Source of the DNA: Linanthus parryae
Taxonomy: Eukaryota; Streptophyta; Magnoliopsida; Ericales; Polemoniaceae
Assembly (NCBI GenBank): GCA_023055425.1
Contig: JALGPY010000004.1
Span: 63,883,718 to 63,947,717, forward strand
Length of the DNA stretch: 64,000 bases
Direction: 5' to 3'
Shown: piece by piece, positions 33,225 through 45,600 of the stretch
Layout of the letters: each line of letters starts with the position of its first letter
Numbering within the stretch: the stretch's first letter is position 1
The notes under the pieces: model-generated
Seen by the model: only the letters and a program-made list of their open reading frames with translations
Database searches by the model: none
Told to the model about the DNA's origin: nothing
Position numbers and translations under genes: made by a program

Positions 33225-35237
33225 ATGAACGATAGGAAACACCACTACGCCACTAGAAGCAACGCGTCAGCCCAAATGAAGGGAGTTGAAGAATTGCACC
33301 CACAGGTGACTCAACTGATAGGTCAGATGGGTCAGTTTGTTCAGGCTGTGAACAACAACCAGGGCGCTCCAAACAAAAATGTTGCCAACGATCGGGAACC
33401 AGAGTGGTCTATGAAGATAGGTCAGAGGAACCCGAGCAACTTTAATGGGAAAGAGGATCCTGTACTGCTCGAAAAATGGATTAGGGACTTTGATAAAATC
33501 TTCCATGCTATGGAATGTCCCGAAGCCCGCAAGGTCAATGAGGCAGCTTTCTATTTCAAAGACAAGGCCAATAACTGGTGGACAGCTAATCGAGCAAGGC
33601 TCTTAGCTCAAGAAGGCTTTAACTGGGAAGCAATGAAGGCTGCTATGAGGACAAACTTCTATCCAGATCACGTCAAGGAACGGAAGTATAATGAGTTCAT
33701 CGCGTTGAAGCTGGGCAACGACTCCGTAACGGACTATTATGACAAGTTCATGGAGTTAGCTCGGTTCGCTGAAGACACAGTGCCAACAGAAGGGCGCATG
33801 GTTACCCGCTTTATAGCAGGAATGAAGCTTGAAGTACAGAGGACTATGCTCACTAGAGGCTATGACACCTTGTCAGAAGCCTATGGAGTAGTAGCGAACA
33901 TATGGAGAATCGATGAGACGCTAGTTCAACAATCAGGAAAGAGGAAGCTGGAAGGCCAAGGAATTGGAGGCTATGGCCATGGAGGAAACAATAACCAAAT
34001 TTCGGACAAGCGTTTCAGAACCGGTAATGGTGGAGGCAATTTCCACCAGAACCGTGGGAATGGTGGCAACTGGAACCTGTACAACTGCAACCGGTGTGGT
34101 CGCAACCATCAGGGATTCACTTGTGATGGCGCAGCTTTAGCTTGCAGATTCTGTGGCATCAGAGGCCACATATCCATCGACTGTAAGAAGAGGATCACAG
34201 CTGAGAAACGTCAAGGTTTCAATGGGCAGAATAATCGAGGAAACGGACATAATTTCCAAGGCAACGGGCAGAACTACCAGGGGAACCGGCAGAATCAAAA
34301 TGGGTATGGATTCCGGCAGAACAATTCGAATTGGGGAAATCAGGTTCGCAATAACAACTTCAGGAATGGCGCCGCTGGTCAGCAGGGAAACTACAACAAT
34401 GGGAATGGCAACGGGAACGGTTGGCAGAATAGGAATGGGAATGCTAATGGTAACAACGGTAACTACGGAGCTGGCAACAATGGGAATGGAAATGGAAGCA
34501 ATGCAGCTCAGGGAAACAACCAGAGGCTGGGTGGCCAGATATTTGTGATGAATCGGACAGAAGCGGAAGTAGCGAACAACGTGGTGACTAGTACTTTTCT
34601 TGTCCACAATCATCCCGCTTTTACATTATTTGATTCTGGAGAATCTCTGTCATTCATATCATCTGCATTTGCTAAGAAGATAGGACTAGTACCTTCGGCT
34701 AGAACCTCAATAGCAGTTGCGACACCTAACGGTCAAGTAGTGAGTTGCGACACTATTTGTGAAGGAGTAGAGGTCAACATCTTAGGTTGCACCTTACCAT
34801 CGAATCTCATTGAGTTTAACCTTGGAGAGATTGACGTTATCTTGGGAATGGATTGGTTGACGGAATACAAGGCCAATATCATCTGTGCTGATCAGAAGGT
34901 GAGGCTAAGAGGACCCAACGGGGAGCGTATTTCCTATAGCAGTGTTCCTAGGGAACCTTCAGTCAAGATTGTCTCGGCCTTAACCATCGTTAACCAGGTT
35001 AAGAAAGGCCATGAGGCTTACTTGTGTTACATTCAAGACCTTAACGCGTCAGAGAACGTGTTGGCAGATATACCCGTAGCACGGGAATTCCCGGACGTGT
35101 TCCCGGATGAAATCCCGGGTATGCCACGGACAAGAGAAGTGGAGTTTACAATCGAAGTTGTGACAGGAACGGCACCGGTTTTTAAGGCACCATACCGCAT
35201 GGCGCCCGCAGAGCTGAAAGAGTTGAAGGATCATTGA
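33225..35237 (+). pseudogene. Tekay gag-protease, copy 1
   Basis: 670 codons from ATG 33225. The capsid-like domain includes ILEKWIRDFDKIF-type sequence (LLEKWIRDFDKIFHAMECP) and WWTANRARLL. Two zinc knuckles follow: CNRCGRNHQGFTC (C-x2-C-x3-H-x4-C) and CRFCGIRGHISIDC (C-x2-C-x4-H-x4-C). A long Asn/Gly-rich linker precedes the protease motif FTLFDSGESLSF (catalytic DSG), then ILGMDWL. The frame ends at TGA 35235-35237 because of a one-base loss; RT continues in another frame from 35234. Gag itself is unbroken. Its Asn/Gly linker gives spurious ORFs on the other strand. Confidence 0.85.
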
Positions 35238-36416
35238 AGGAGCTACTAGAGAAGGGATACATTAGACCGAGTGTATCGCCTTGGGGAGCACCCGTCCTTT
35301 TCGTGAAGAAGAAGGATGGAAGCCTTAGGCTATGTATAGACTACCGGGAGCTCAATAGCGTCACGATCAAGAACAAGTATCCATTGTCGAGGATAGACGA
35401 ACTATTTGATCAATTGCAAGGAGCAAGTGTCTTTTCGAAGATTGATTTGAGAACAGGCTACCACCAACTGAGAGTGGCAGAGAAGGACATACCGAAGACT
35501 GCCTTCAGGACAAGGTATGGACATTACGAGTTCACAGTGATGTCTTTCGGTTTAACCAATGCACCAGCAGTATTTATGGATGTGATGAACCGAACGTTGA
35601 GACCGTTCATAGACCGTTTTCTGGTAGTGTTCATCGACGACATACTGGTGTATTCGAAGAGCAAGGAGGAGCATGAGGATCACCTTAGGCAAGTTTTGGG
35701 AACCCTCAGGGAGAAAAGTTCTATGCAAAGTTGTCTAAGTGCGAGTTTTGGCTGGACAAAGTTCCATTCTTGGGACATATCATCTCTAGTGAAGGAGTGT
35801 CAGTTGATCCAGCTAAGACGACAGCAGTGAAGGATTGGCCTAGACCGAAGAATGCATCAGAAATTAGAAGTTTTCTGGGATTGGCAGGATATTACCGGAG
35901 ATTCGTGAAGGGCTTTTCAAAGATCACAAGGTCCTTAACGAATTTGACTAAGAAGACCGTGAAGTATGTTTGGAATGAAAGCTGCGAGGAAGCATTCCAA
36001 ATCTTAAAGGAGAAGCTGACAACAACACCCGTGTTAACTCTACCTAATGAGTCAGGGGAGTTTGAGGTTTATAGCGATGCATCGAAGAAGGGCTTAGGAT
36101 GCGTGCTTATGCAAGACAGGAAGGTTATTGCCTACAGATCCAGGCAGTTGAAACCGCATGAAGAGAATTATGCGACACATGACTTGGAGCTTGCAGCAGT
36201 TGTGTTCGCGCTCAAGATTTGGAGGCATTATCTCTATGGAGCGACTTTTCGGATGTTCACCGACCACAATAGCTTGAAGTACATCTTCACCCAGAAGGAG
36301 CTGAACCACAGGAAAAAGGAGATGGTTAGAGTTGATCAAGGACTACAACTTAGAGATTCAGTACCATGAAGGGAAGGCAAACGTAGTTGCAGACGCCTTG
36401 AGCAGGAAATCAAGTC
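35234..36416 (+). pseudogene. Tekay reverse transcriptase-RNase H, copy 1
   Basis: RT begins [18 protein letters not shown] and contains [25 protein letters not shown] and the catalytic [10 protein letters not shown] one-base frame change near 35718 moves the reading into [16 protein letters not shown] and [15 protein letters not shown]. RNase H shows [29 protein letters not shown] and the tail [17 protein letters not shown] third frame change lies near 36313. These break any single polyprotein. Confidence 0.88.
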
Positions 36417-38057
36417 ATACAGTGAATTCCACATGGGTTTTACCACACCGATTGTGAAAAGAGTTTGAGAAGATGCAGATCGAGGTAATGGAACAAGGAA
36501 CTGTGAGGAACATGTTGGGAAGTATGACGACTGTGCCCGACATCTTGGAAGAGATAAAGAAAGGCCAGCCAGGAGACGTGAAGTTGTAAAGGATTAGAAA
36601 GAAAATCGAGGACGGTTCAACAAAGGAATTTCAGATTCACGGAGACGGGAGTATTCGGTATAATGGAAGGTTGTGTGTACCCCAGAAGTGTGCAGACATC
36701 AAGGAGAAGTTGATGCAGGAGGCGCATTGCACACCTTATTCTGTGCATCCCGGAGGAGACAAGTTATAAAAGGATCTGATGATGCAATTTTGGTGGCCCA
36801 AGATGAAGAATGAAGTAGCAGAGTTTGTGGCTCGATGTCTCACGTGCCAGAAAGTAAAGTTTGAGCACAAGAGAATGGGCGTACTAGTGCAACCACTGGA
36901 AGTTCCTAAGTGGAAATGGGATGCAATCTCAATGGATTTTGACACGGCTACCAGTGTCAAGGAATGGGCTGAATTCGATCTGGTTAATAGTCGACAGATT
37001 GACCAAGACGGCAAGATTCATTCCGATGAAGGACACATGGAACATGGAACAGAGGGCAGACGCATATGTGAAGAACATAGTGTGGTATCATGGAGTACCA
37101 GAATCAATAGTTTCGGACAGAGATCCAAACTTTCTCTCTCATTTCTGGCAAGCACTCCAGGAAGCGTTGGGGACAAAGTTATGTTTCAGTACAGCCTTTC
37201 ACCCAACCACAGATGGCCAAACAGAGAGGACAATCCAGACTTTGGATTATATGTTACGTGCTTGTGTCATGGATTTTCAGGGTTCATGGGTTGATAGACT
37301 ACCGGTGATAGAGTTTTCCTACAACAACAGTTACCATGCCAGCATTGGTATGGCACCTCATGAAGCATTGTACGGGAGGAAGTGTAGGACTCCACTTTGC
37401 TGGAGCGACATCAGCGAGACAGTTGTACTTGGACCACAGATCATTGAGGATATGACTGACCAGGTTTGACTTATTCAGCAAAAGATGAAAGCAGCACAAG
37501 ATAGGCAGAAATCATATGCATATCAGAAAAGAAGGCCACTCGAGTTCCAAGTAGGCGATAAAGTATTTCTGAAAGTTTCACCGACAAAGGGAGTAAAGAG
37601 GTTCAACCAGAAAGGGAAGCTAAGCCCCAAGTTCATTGGACCATATGACATCGTGTAAAGGATTGGAGAGTTGGCATAGAGACTGGATTTACCATCGAAT
37701 CTCGGACGTGTTCACAATGTATTCCATGTATCGCAGCTGAAGAGATACATCGCCGACAAATCTCACGTCCTAGATCCTAAACCCATAGAATTGGATCCTG
37801 CGCTAACTTACGAGGAACATCCAGTCAAGATCTTAGACTGCAAGACGAGGGAAACACGGAACAAGAGCACCAACTTGGTCAAAGTTCTATGGACGAATCA
37901 TCTGACCGAGGAAGCTACTTGGGAAACCGAGGACGAGATGAGGAATAAGTACCCGCACCTCTTCGTCGATGAGGTATTAACCGAGTTCCGGGGACGTCAC
38001 TCCTCTAAGGGGGAGAGGATGTTAAACCCCATTAATTCCTGCTATTACTTGCCCTAG
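36417..38057 (+). pseudogene. Tekay integrase with chromodomain, copy 1
   Basis: Integrase zinc region (CLTCQKVKFEH at ~36840), then a frame change near 36943 inside the catalytic core. The core is visible as MDF, VSDRDPNFLS and GQTERTIQTL (D, D, E). In-frame stops occur near 36455, at 36586-36588, 36763-36765, 37467-37469, 37656-37658 and 37677-37679. The C-terminal frame (37791-38057) is a chromodomain: PVKILDCKTRE, KVLWTNHLTEEATWE. Chromodomains of this type direct chromoviruses to particular chromatin. The 38058-38232 stretch is untranslated. Confidence 0.85.
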
Positions 38058-38232
38058 CATCTCATCGCATATTATCATGCTATCCTCATACCGTCGCAAT
38101 GCATTAGTCACTTGCATTTAATGTGTTTCTTGACTACGTGTTACTGCATTAATATATTGGCATTTAGAGACCCGTATATTCTATTACCGCGTTCAAGCTT
38201 CGAGGACGAAGCTTGGTCCAAGGAGGGTAGGA

Positions 38233-38905
38233 TGTAATACCAGAGATTTTCCTAAATTATATTTTAGTAATTTGTGAATTTTAATTAGTTAGTGTATGAT
38301 GATTTTTTTTAGTTTTATAAATATTAACTTATAAATATTTATTTATATAACATATATATATACTTTTTATTAGTATAAAAAATTAAAATGTTTATTTTAT
38401 ATAAGCAATAATTTTATTATTTGTCGTGTATCGCTCGTTATCACGTTTATAAATTTTCAACGCGTTTAAAACGTTCGCCGCGAGTTAATTTCCGTCGTGC
38501 ACCACTTTTCACGTGTCGAACCACCGCGTGACTTAGCGAATCCGCCACACCGAATAACATTCTCTCACCCATCACTTCACCTTTTCTTTTTCCTTTTTTT
38601 TTCTTTCTTTTTTCTTCTTCCCTCTGCTTCCTTCGTGACCTGCAGTGGCCGCCTGAGACCCGTACCTCCCTTGCAACGGCCACCCACGCCTGCCTCCGTC
38701 ACCAGCTAGCTACCAGCTAGCTTCCCCTCTTCCATCAAATCACCAGCCCTCCTCCATTCATCACCTCCCTCTCTTCTTAATCGCCTTCTTCTATCTTCTT
38801 CACCTCCATCTCCACCCTCTGTTCTTGCCGAGACCAAACCCAGCAAAACCAGCCACCACCACCGTGAGCCACAACTCTGCTCTCAACCCCGATCCCACCT
38901 CCATC
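38233..38905 (+). repeat. Tekay 3' LTR, copy 1, truncated at the duplication joint
   Basis: Preceded by a purine-rich tract (AAGGAGGGTAGGA). Starts TGTAATACC, runs 673 bp and stops at CCATC, where Tat pol sequence begins. The full LTR at 54729-58107 continues past the same point. It includes a pyrimidine-rich stretch around 38580-38630. Confidence 0.93.
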
Positions 38906-38997
38906 GCAGAAGGCACGAGCAACGAGAATTGGGCATCCAAAAAGGGGTATTGCATACATGACAACACCCTCTACTAAAAGGCCCTGGCGGAATACTC

Positions 38998-40440
38998 ATG
39001 CGATGTGTCTCAGAGCAGGAGGGACAAGCGCTGTTAGAGAAGATTCACCAACATGCTTGTGGAGAAAGTGAGGTGTCAATCTATCAGAAAGCTCAGAGGT
39101 ATGGGATTCACTGGAAGGACATGCCGACAGCCGCAGCATTGATTCAAGGAAGTTGCAAGAGTTACGCACTGATCAAAGATTCTCTATCAATTGCTCTGAC
39201 CGACGATGATGTGGATTGGAGGAAGCCACTGTTTGACTTTCTCAGGCAGGGTATTGTGCCTGAGTCGAGAAAAGAAGCCGAGAAACTAATGAGAAAAGCA
39301 GCTCGGTATGTGGTGCAAGAAAATATGCTTTGGCGAAGGGGCCACGAGGGTAACCTGCTGCGATGTCTAGACACCAAGGAAGCACAAGAGGTAATGGACC
39401 TTTCTCATCAAGTGGAACATTAGGGAGGGGCGAAGTTATGCAGACAGCTCCTCTCGGTCGGTTACTTCTGGCCCACCATGGAAGCAGATTGCCGCACTAA
39501 AGTGAGACGGTGCCAGGAGTGCCAATTCAAAGGTAACCTAGTGCATGCTCCTGCTGTAGATCTACATGCGTTGGGAACACAATGGCCGTTCCATACATGG
39601 GCTTTGGATTTTGTTGGCCCCATTCGATCAACCTCGCACGGGAATCAATTCATTCTCACCGCGACCGAGTTATTCACCAAGTGGGTAGAAGCAATACCAC
39701 TAAAGACAGAAAATGCGCTAGCCGTTGTCCATTTCATCCAAGAAAACATCATATGCAGGTTCGAAATTCCAAACACCATTCTCTTGGATAATGGCACCCC
39801 CTTTGTCAATCGCCAGGTGGCTGCGAAGCTAGCAGAGTACAACATAAGGCAGATATGCTCTACCCCATACTATCCGAAAGTAAATGGTCAATAGGAAGCA
39901 ACCGACAAGATGCTATTAAGGATCTTGAGCAAGATGGTGGCGGATGACCACAAGAAATGGGCTGATTCTTTGAACGTAGCCTTGTGGGCCTATCGGACTT
40001 CTCCAAGGACGCCCACAGGAGTCTCGCCATTTATTTTATGTTATGGATCTGAAGCTGTGGTACCTATGGAGGTAAAGATCAACTCTGCAAGGTTGGATTT
40101 TCATGCATTATATGACAATCAACGCGATCATGACTTGGTCCTGTTAGAAGAGAAGTTGGAGCAAGCTAAAAGGACTAACAAACGATACCAAGAAAGGATC
40201 GCTCGTGCGTACAACAAAACAGTCCAACGTCGAGATTTTGCAGTTGGAGATTTGCTCTTGCGCGCGTCGGACCATTGCATGCGAGAGGCGGCTCACCCAA
40301 AATTCGCAGCCAATTGGGAAGGACCCTTTGAAGTCACAGAAGTCTTCGATAGTGGCTACTGCAATACACAGAGGTTATATGGAATGACTTCAACCCCAAG
40401 CTCAGTCAACATGCGCTGGATTAAGAAGTATTATACTTAA
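38998..40440 (+). pseudogene. Tat integrase region, copy 2 (no copia insertion)
   Basis: Module B and most of module A of the integrase N-terminus (38998-39423, stop), zinc motif and core (39478-39894), TAG before the catalytic Glu at 39892-39894, and core plus C-terminus (39910-40440). Here the gene is continuous across GGGAA at 39573-39577, which shows what Angela interrupted in copy 1: the stretch just before the ALDFVGP catalytic motif. Confidence 0.86.
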
Positions 40441-40638
40441 CTCATCTCATTATATGCGTTAGATTATAACGTCTACTTTATGCTCTGTATTGCTAAAACT
40501 TGTGCATCTTCTCTCCCATACGAGGGAATTTTAATTTCATCTCTCCCATATGAGAGTATTCTATAATAAAAAGAATTCTCCCAAATGGGAAGAACTTTAT
40601 GATTTCAGCTGCCTTTATCGCTTTATTTATTTATATAG

Positions 40639-41286
40639 TTTAAGACTATCCTCCGTGATAGCAGCCTATGCGAATACGATCTTAAGTGATCTTTTAAGCC
40701 TATCTGCCATGATAGCAGCCTATGCGAATATGATCTTAAGTGATCTTTTAAGCCTATCTGTCATGATAGCAGCCTATGCGAGTATGACCTCAAGTGATCT
40801 TCAAAGCCTATCTGCCATGATAGCAGCCTATGCAAATACAATCTGGAATGATCTTTAAGCCTATCTGCCACGATAGCACCCCTATACGTATACGATCTTA
40901 AGTGATCTTTTAAGCCTATCTGCCATGATAGCAGCCTATGCGAATATGATCTTTAGTGATCTTTTAAGCCTATCTGTCATGATAGCAGCCTATGCGAGTA
41001 TGATCTCAAGTGATCTTCAAAGCCTATCTGCCATGATAGCAGCCTATGCAAATACGATATGGAATGATCTTTAAGCCTATCTGCCACGATAGCAGCCCTA
41101 TACGTATGCGATCTTAAGCGATATTTGAGCCTATCTGCCATGAAGGCAGCACCATGCAAATATAATCTTAAGTGATCTCGAAAGCCTATCTGCCAGGATG
41201 GAAGCTGTGCTTAAGCCTAATCTTAAGAAATTCTTAAGTCTATCTGACAAGATAGCAAAGCTATGCAAATGCGATCTCGAACGATC
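40639..41286 (+). repeat. 54-bp hairpin repeat array, Tat copy 2
   Basis: Unit-for-unit the same as 24143-24790, with no change in repeat number. Such arrays change length easily, so this supports a very recent duplication. Confidence 0.85.
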
Positions 41287-42677
41287 AAAAAAAAACATCT
41301 GCGAATCTATCTGTCGGATAGCGAATCATATCAACAATGAAAAGTGTGAGTATAACGCTATAAAAGGCGAAATCTGCCAGCACGCATGCGAAATTGAAGT
41401 TCGTTGCAACAAAAGTAGCATATCACACAAAGAGATTTATTATTATGAGTCAAAATGACTTACAATTTATCTGCCTAGATAGCAGCTTACAAGCGAAAAG
41501 CTCAGACCGAGCTAGTTACACAGCCAACATGGCTTACAACGCATCTAAATAGCATCCTACAAGTGGAAGTTACACATCGGGGGAATCCTTACTAAAAAAG
41601 GATCTATCTACTGGTCCTAACAGAAGCTATGCGATACAACGATCTGCGGCCAAAGATCTGTAGCAAGTAGGGTGTTCATATAAAACGAACAGCCTACTAA
41701 CGCTACAAGACCTATGCGACGCTATGTTCAAGATCCCAGGATCTGACAAGGCCTCTGTCGGATCAACACCCCAAGAGATGTGCCTGAGGAACCACCTGTT
41801 CTGGCGAAGGACAGGCAAGCAGCAACTCCTAGGGCGAGAGGCTCCTTGTCCACGGATACGAGCACAATGGCTCGCCATCCCAAGTTCAAGAACGTGGTGG
41901 AGAATGGTCATCCTCCGAGAAAGATAGAGGAGGACTCCGCCGTTCATTACGAACTGGTAAGAAGGCCAGTACGGCGCTGCACCTCGCCGGGAGGCGGCCG
42001 GAAGCATGACCTGCAAACATAATAGACAAAGAAAATTCTTCGAGCAAGCATGAGGTATTATCTGCATGTTCTTTATAATAGTTATAAAGATAAATAAGCC
42101 TTGTAAAGCAGATTTTGGAAGCTATTTCTATGGCACAAAGCACAAACTCAGAGTTCACAACTTGAAGTTTCCATGAATCAACGAAAGATAAGCGTTGAAG
42201 CCAGCAGTCATAGGGACTCACGGCAAGCCACATTGTGGGATGAAGAACCCAAGTAGCAGAAGGCAGGGTTTATATAGACCCAGTTGAGACTCTTCAGTTG
42301 CTTAGATGAGTTAGCAAAACTTGGAAAAGGGGTAAGAATCAATCACTTACGCCTTGAAAAGAGGTAACAATCAATTACCCTACTAAAGGCTATGACGATT
42401 CGGTTGCGTATCTTAATTAATGACGGATGGTCATGATACGGATGGATTTCCCAAGGGAAGCGTGCTTATCTAATAAGAAGTTAGCGCGAAATTCAAGGCA
42501 GAATATCAATAGCTGACGTCATAATTGATATGCACAGAGATATTCGAGCAAATCCCGGGAAGGGCAAAACAGGCATGCAAATTTTTTGTTTTTTTTTTTT
42601 GAAAAAAAAGGGGGGAGAAACCCTAGCAACATTACAGTAATGTTTTAAAATTTTTCTCGACACAAATTTGTTATTGT
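41287..42677. other. Tat spacer, copy 2
   Basis: Same content as 24791-26181, including the minus-strand TATATAAA (42269-42276) and the 115-codon minus-strand ORF at 41886-42233. No recognised gene. Confidence 0.5.
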
Positions 42678-45600
42678 TCAAAATAAACCTTTGACCAGGG
42701 AGTCATCAGGAGTGAACTGACGAGACAGATTTGCCACTTGCTCCACTTCTTGCTTCAATCGCTCGTAGTTGGCGCTCACTTCATGGAAGAGCTTCACAAC
42801 TTCTTCAACTTTCTGCTTTTGCTGTCCATCTTCTGCTCCTCAACTGCGAGGTTATGGAAGCCGCGCTTCAAATTCACGGCCGCGCGAATCTGGGTGACTC
42901 TTTCGACAAGATACCCAAAACCCAGCTTGCCTTGAACTTTGGCGTGAAGGTTTTGACACATGCCAAAAAGAAACTCCGCGCTCTGAGGAGAGATGGTCGC
43001 AGGTGTGGCCGCAGATAGCTGCTCCAAAATCCAGATGGCTTCAGTCAAAAACAGTCTTCCGTCGAAAGGCCCTATCTCCATAGACCTCACAAATGATTGG
43101 GGATAGGAGAGACGCATCCGAACCAGCCAGTCCACGTCAGCTTGCTTCAACCTTAAGCAATGTTAAACCAAGTTAGATTATCAAACTTGTAAATGAAGAA
43201 TGCGAGATGCGAACAACAATCACGACATACCAGTTCCCTCAAGGATCTCGCGCAAAGAAGGAATGTGCATTGCCGGGGTAGCTGAAGACTGTCCTCGCTC
43301 CATTGCCCTCCTGTCAGCTGCGAGCTCTAACTCCTCATAGTTGGCAGGAAGGGTATAAGCCGCACCAGGTGCGATTTCAGCTCCGACCTGCGAACTCCAA
43401 AAGTTCCACGCAGGAGGAGTCACTGCAGGCTCAGTCATAGCCGGAGGCATGGCAGCGGTAGAAGTTGCAACTTGATCAGGGATGCCTTCAGGTGCGATAG
43501 CATCAGCAGCATGTGCTTCTGTTTCCTCAGCAGCAGCATGGGCATCTTCCTCCATCAACACGGTGTCAGCTTTGGCATCCTCAGAAACTTCAATGATGTA
43601 CTCGAAGGGCTCTCCCGCATACTCAGTAGCTGCGACGGGCTTCTCAGTGTGAGAACTTGGCACAGGGACATAAGATGCAGAAGGATGATTCCTCTGTCCC
43701 AGCATGGCTTCATCAGTATTACTTGCGACACAAGACAGGATGATGTGAGGTAACTTGTGTTAAATAATATCTTATTACTATTTTAATAAGCCAAGAGTTA
43801 GCACCTCCACGCGAGGGTGGGATTGCAGCATCTGTGTCATAGGCTAAGGACGCGGAACCATGGCCTATTAATGTATCTTCACTAAGTATATCTTTAAGCT
43901 GAGCGTGACCTGGGGTGTGAAGGAACCAGTCATGGTAATGATCGGGTTATTAAGCCTAGTTCACAAATGTTGTTCAAATAATTACCTGAAGGTTCACCGC
44001 ACTTTTTTACTAGCCAGCGGCGAATGTCAGCTTTTGATAAGCCGTGCTTTAATGCACCAACAATCACATCTCGGTAAGTTACTGCAAGGTTAAAAATCTC
44101 ACCTTCGTTACCGCCTGCGATCTCTTCAAAGTCTGCTTGGACTTGCTCTAGAGAGGCCACATCTTCTTTGGGAGCTTCATTCTCCTCGTCAACTTCAGGA
44201 GCTGCCTCTTCTGGAACCGCATTCCCCTCATCGGCTGGATGCACTAGGTCGTCGACGTGTTGCTCTTCTAGGCTCCTTTTCTTTACGCGTTCAAGCTCCT
44301 CTTCTTCTCGCTTTCTTCTTCTTTCAGCAGCCTCTGCAGCTGTTCTCCTGGACTCGGCAAGGATGTCCTTGCTTATGGTTTCGTTGGAAACACCAGAATG
44401 AGAACCCCTCTTCTGCCTCTTGGCCAAAAGTCCACTGATGGTCTCATCATCATCATCTGCAAAGGAACATTTGGTCAAGATTGTGAAAAAAGTTAAGATA
44501 TTGAGGAAAGAAGTGCGATTGAGATACCTCCCGACTCTTCTTCTTGTATCTCATCTCTTTCTCTAACATCTCCGACTCTTTCTTCTTCTTCATCTCCTTC
44601 TCTCGTCTCCCTTCACTCCTCCTTCTCTTCCTCCTGGCCAAACGTAACAAAGGTCTGCACTGCGAGCTCTTTCCGCGCTTTGCTTGGCATGAGACCTTTA
44701 CCCTTATCCCTGGAAGTAAGGGATCTCGCAGGAGGAGAAGTTGGAGCTCTCCTAGGGGAAGAGATTGTGATTCCTCTTTGTCTGGGCCTCTTCGCTCTTG
44801 GGGCAGCAGTTGCTGGGGGAGGTGGATCGTTCCTGGGTGGAGACAAGGCTGGAGTGTTGTCTATCACCGAGTCAGCAAAAGCATCCATGATCTCGCGAAT
44901 TTTGGTCTCAACTGCGGCATCCATTTTCAATGCTAGTCGAACTAGTTCTCCCTGTCTTCTCGCAGTAACAATGGTGGTGACCAGGGATTTGGAACGCTCA
45001 CCAGATGCGAACCTCCTCACATAGCACTGCGGCAGAAAATGAAGCATAAAGTTTCAACGTATCGGAATAAGGAAACTTAGCACATGCAAGAGAGATTTTT
45101 TACCTTGGCAAAAGTTTCGCTGTATCTGATGACATGCGAATCACCTTTCTTAACTGCGGCCAATTTTTCATCAAGAATGGTGGAGGGACACAGGTGATTC
45201 TCGCGATCCAGCAACGAATAGCAGCCACATTCGGACTCGTCTAGGCTACAGGTTGGACGGAAAGGGAAAGAATTCCTTGTGATCACAGGAGCTCTACTTG
45301 GCCGAGGGGTCGACTGCGTCTCAAACCTTGTCTGCTGGGTATGCCAATAAGCGACCCAGTTTCTGGAGTATCCACCTTCGCGGTTACCTGGGGGTTGCAC
45401 GAAGGGAAGATTGCTCCTTAAGATTGTTTTACACTCCCCAGACAGTAATCTCTTGTAGCAGCCTCTTATGATAGGCTGCGGCCAGATTGATGGTGCCACC
45501 GTATCAAAGCCAAACTGAGGAGAAACGCGAGAAGGATCAACATCCACGGTAATCCTCTCGTACCTAGGGGTGAGCTCACGAACATGCTCCGCGAGAGCAG

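Larger units (their letters stand above)
6965..38905 (+). mobile_element. Tekay-like chromovirus (Ty3/gypsy), copy 1, interrupted
   Basis: Order: 5' LTR remnant 6965-8422, Tat insertion, 5' LTR remainder 31885-32065, PBS, extra ORF, gag-protease, RT-RNase H, integrase with C-terminal chromodomain, PPT, and the first 673 bp of the 3' LTR, cut at 38905 by the tandem-duplication joint. The first 1613 bp of the 5' LTR are absent because of the Helitron. Long LTRs (3379 bp when complete) and a chromodomain after integrase suggest the Tekay/Del lineage. LTRs start TGTAA and end TTACA. The body carries many stops and frameshifts, so this is not an autonomous copy. Confidence 0.85.
13889..38905 (+). 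repeat. Tandem duplication, copy 1 (contains Angela)
   Basis: Apart from the Angela element plus one GGGAA (8516 bp), 13894-38905 matches 38906-55400 base for base at a constant offset. The units are 16,496 and 16,495 bp. Differences found: 26657/43153, 26770/43266, 28262/44758, 31586/48082, and one A fewer near 54876. CCATC occurs at the unit start (13889-13893), at the joint (38901-38905) and at the unit end (55396-55400). Confidence 0.93.

Noticed and set aside
34137..34613. Minus-strand 158-codon ORF rich in Ile/Val/Pro
   Set aside because: Antisense shadow of the Asn/Gly-rich gag linker; the same explains 50633-51109.
38881..38930. Joint explained as a transposon insertion boundary
   Set aside because: Neither side shows LTR ends or a target duplication, and the flanking 16.5 kb repeats in full; a tandem duplication fits better.
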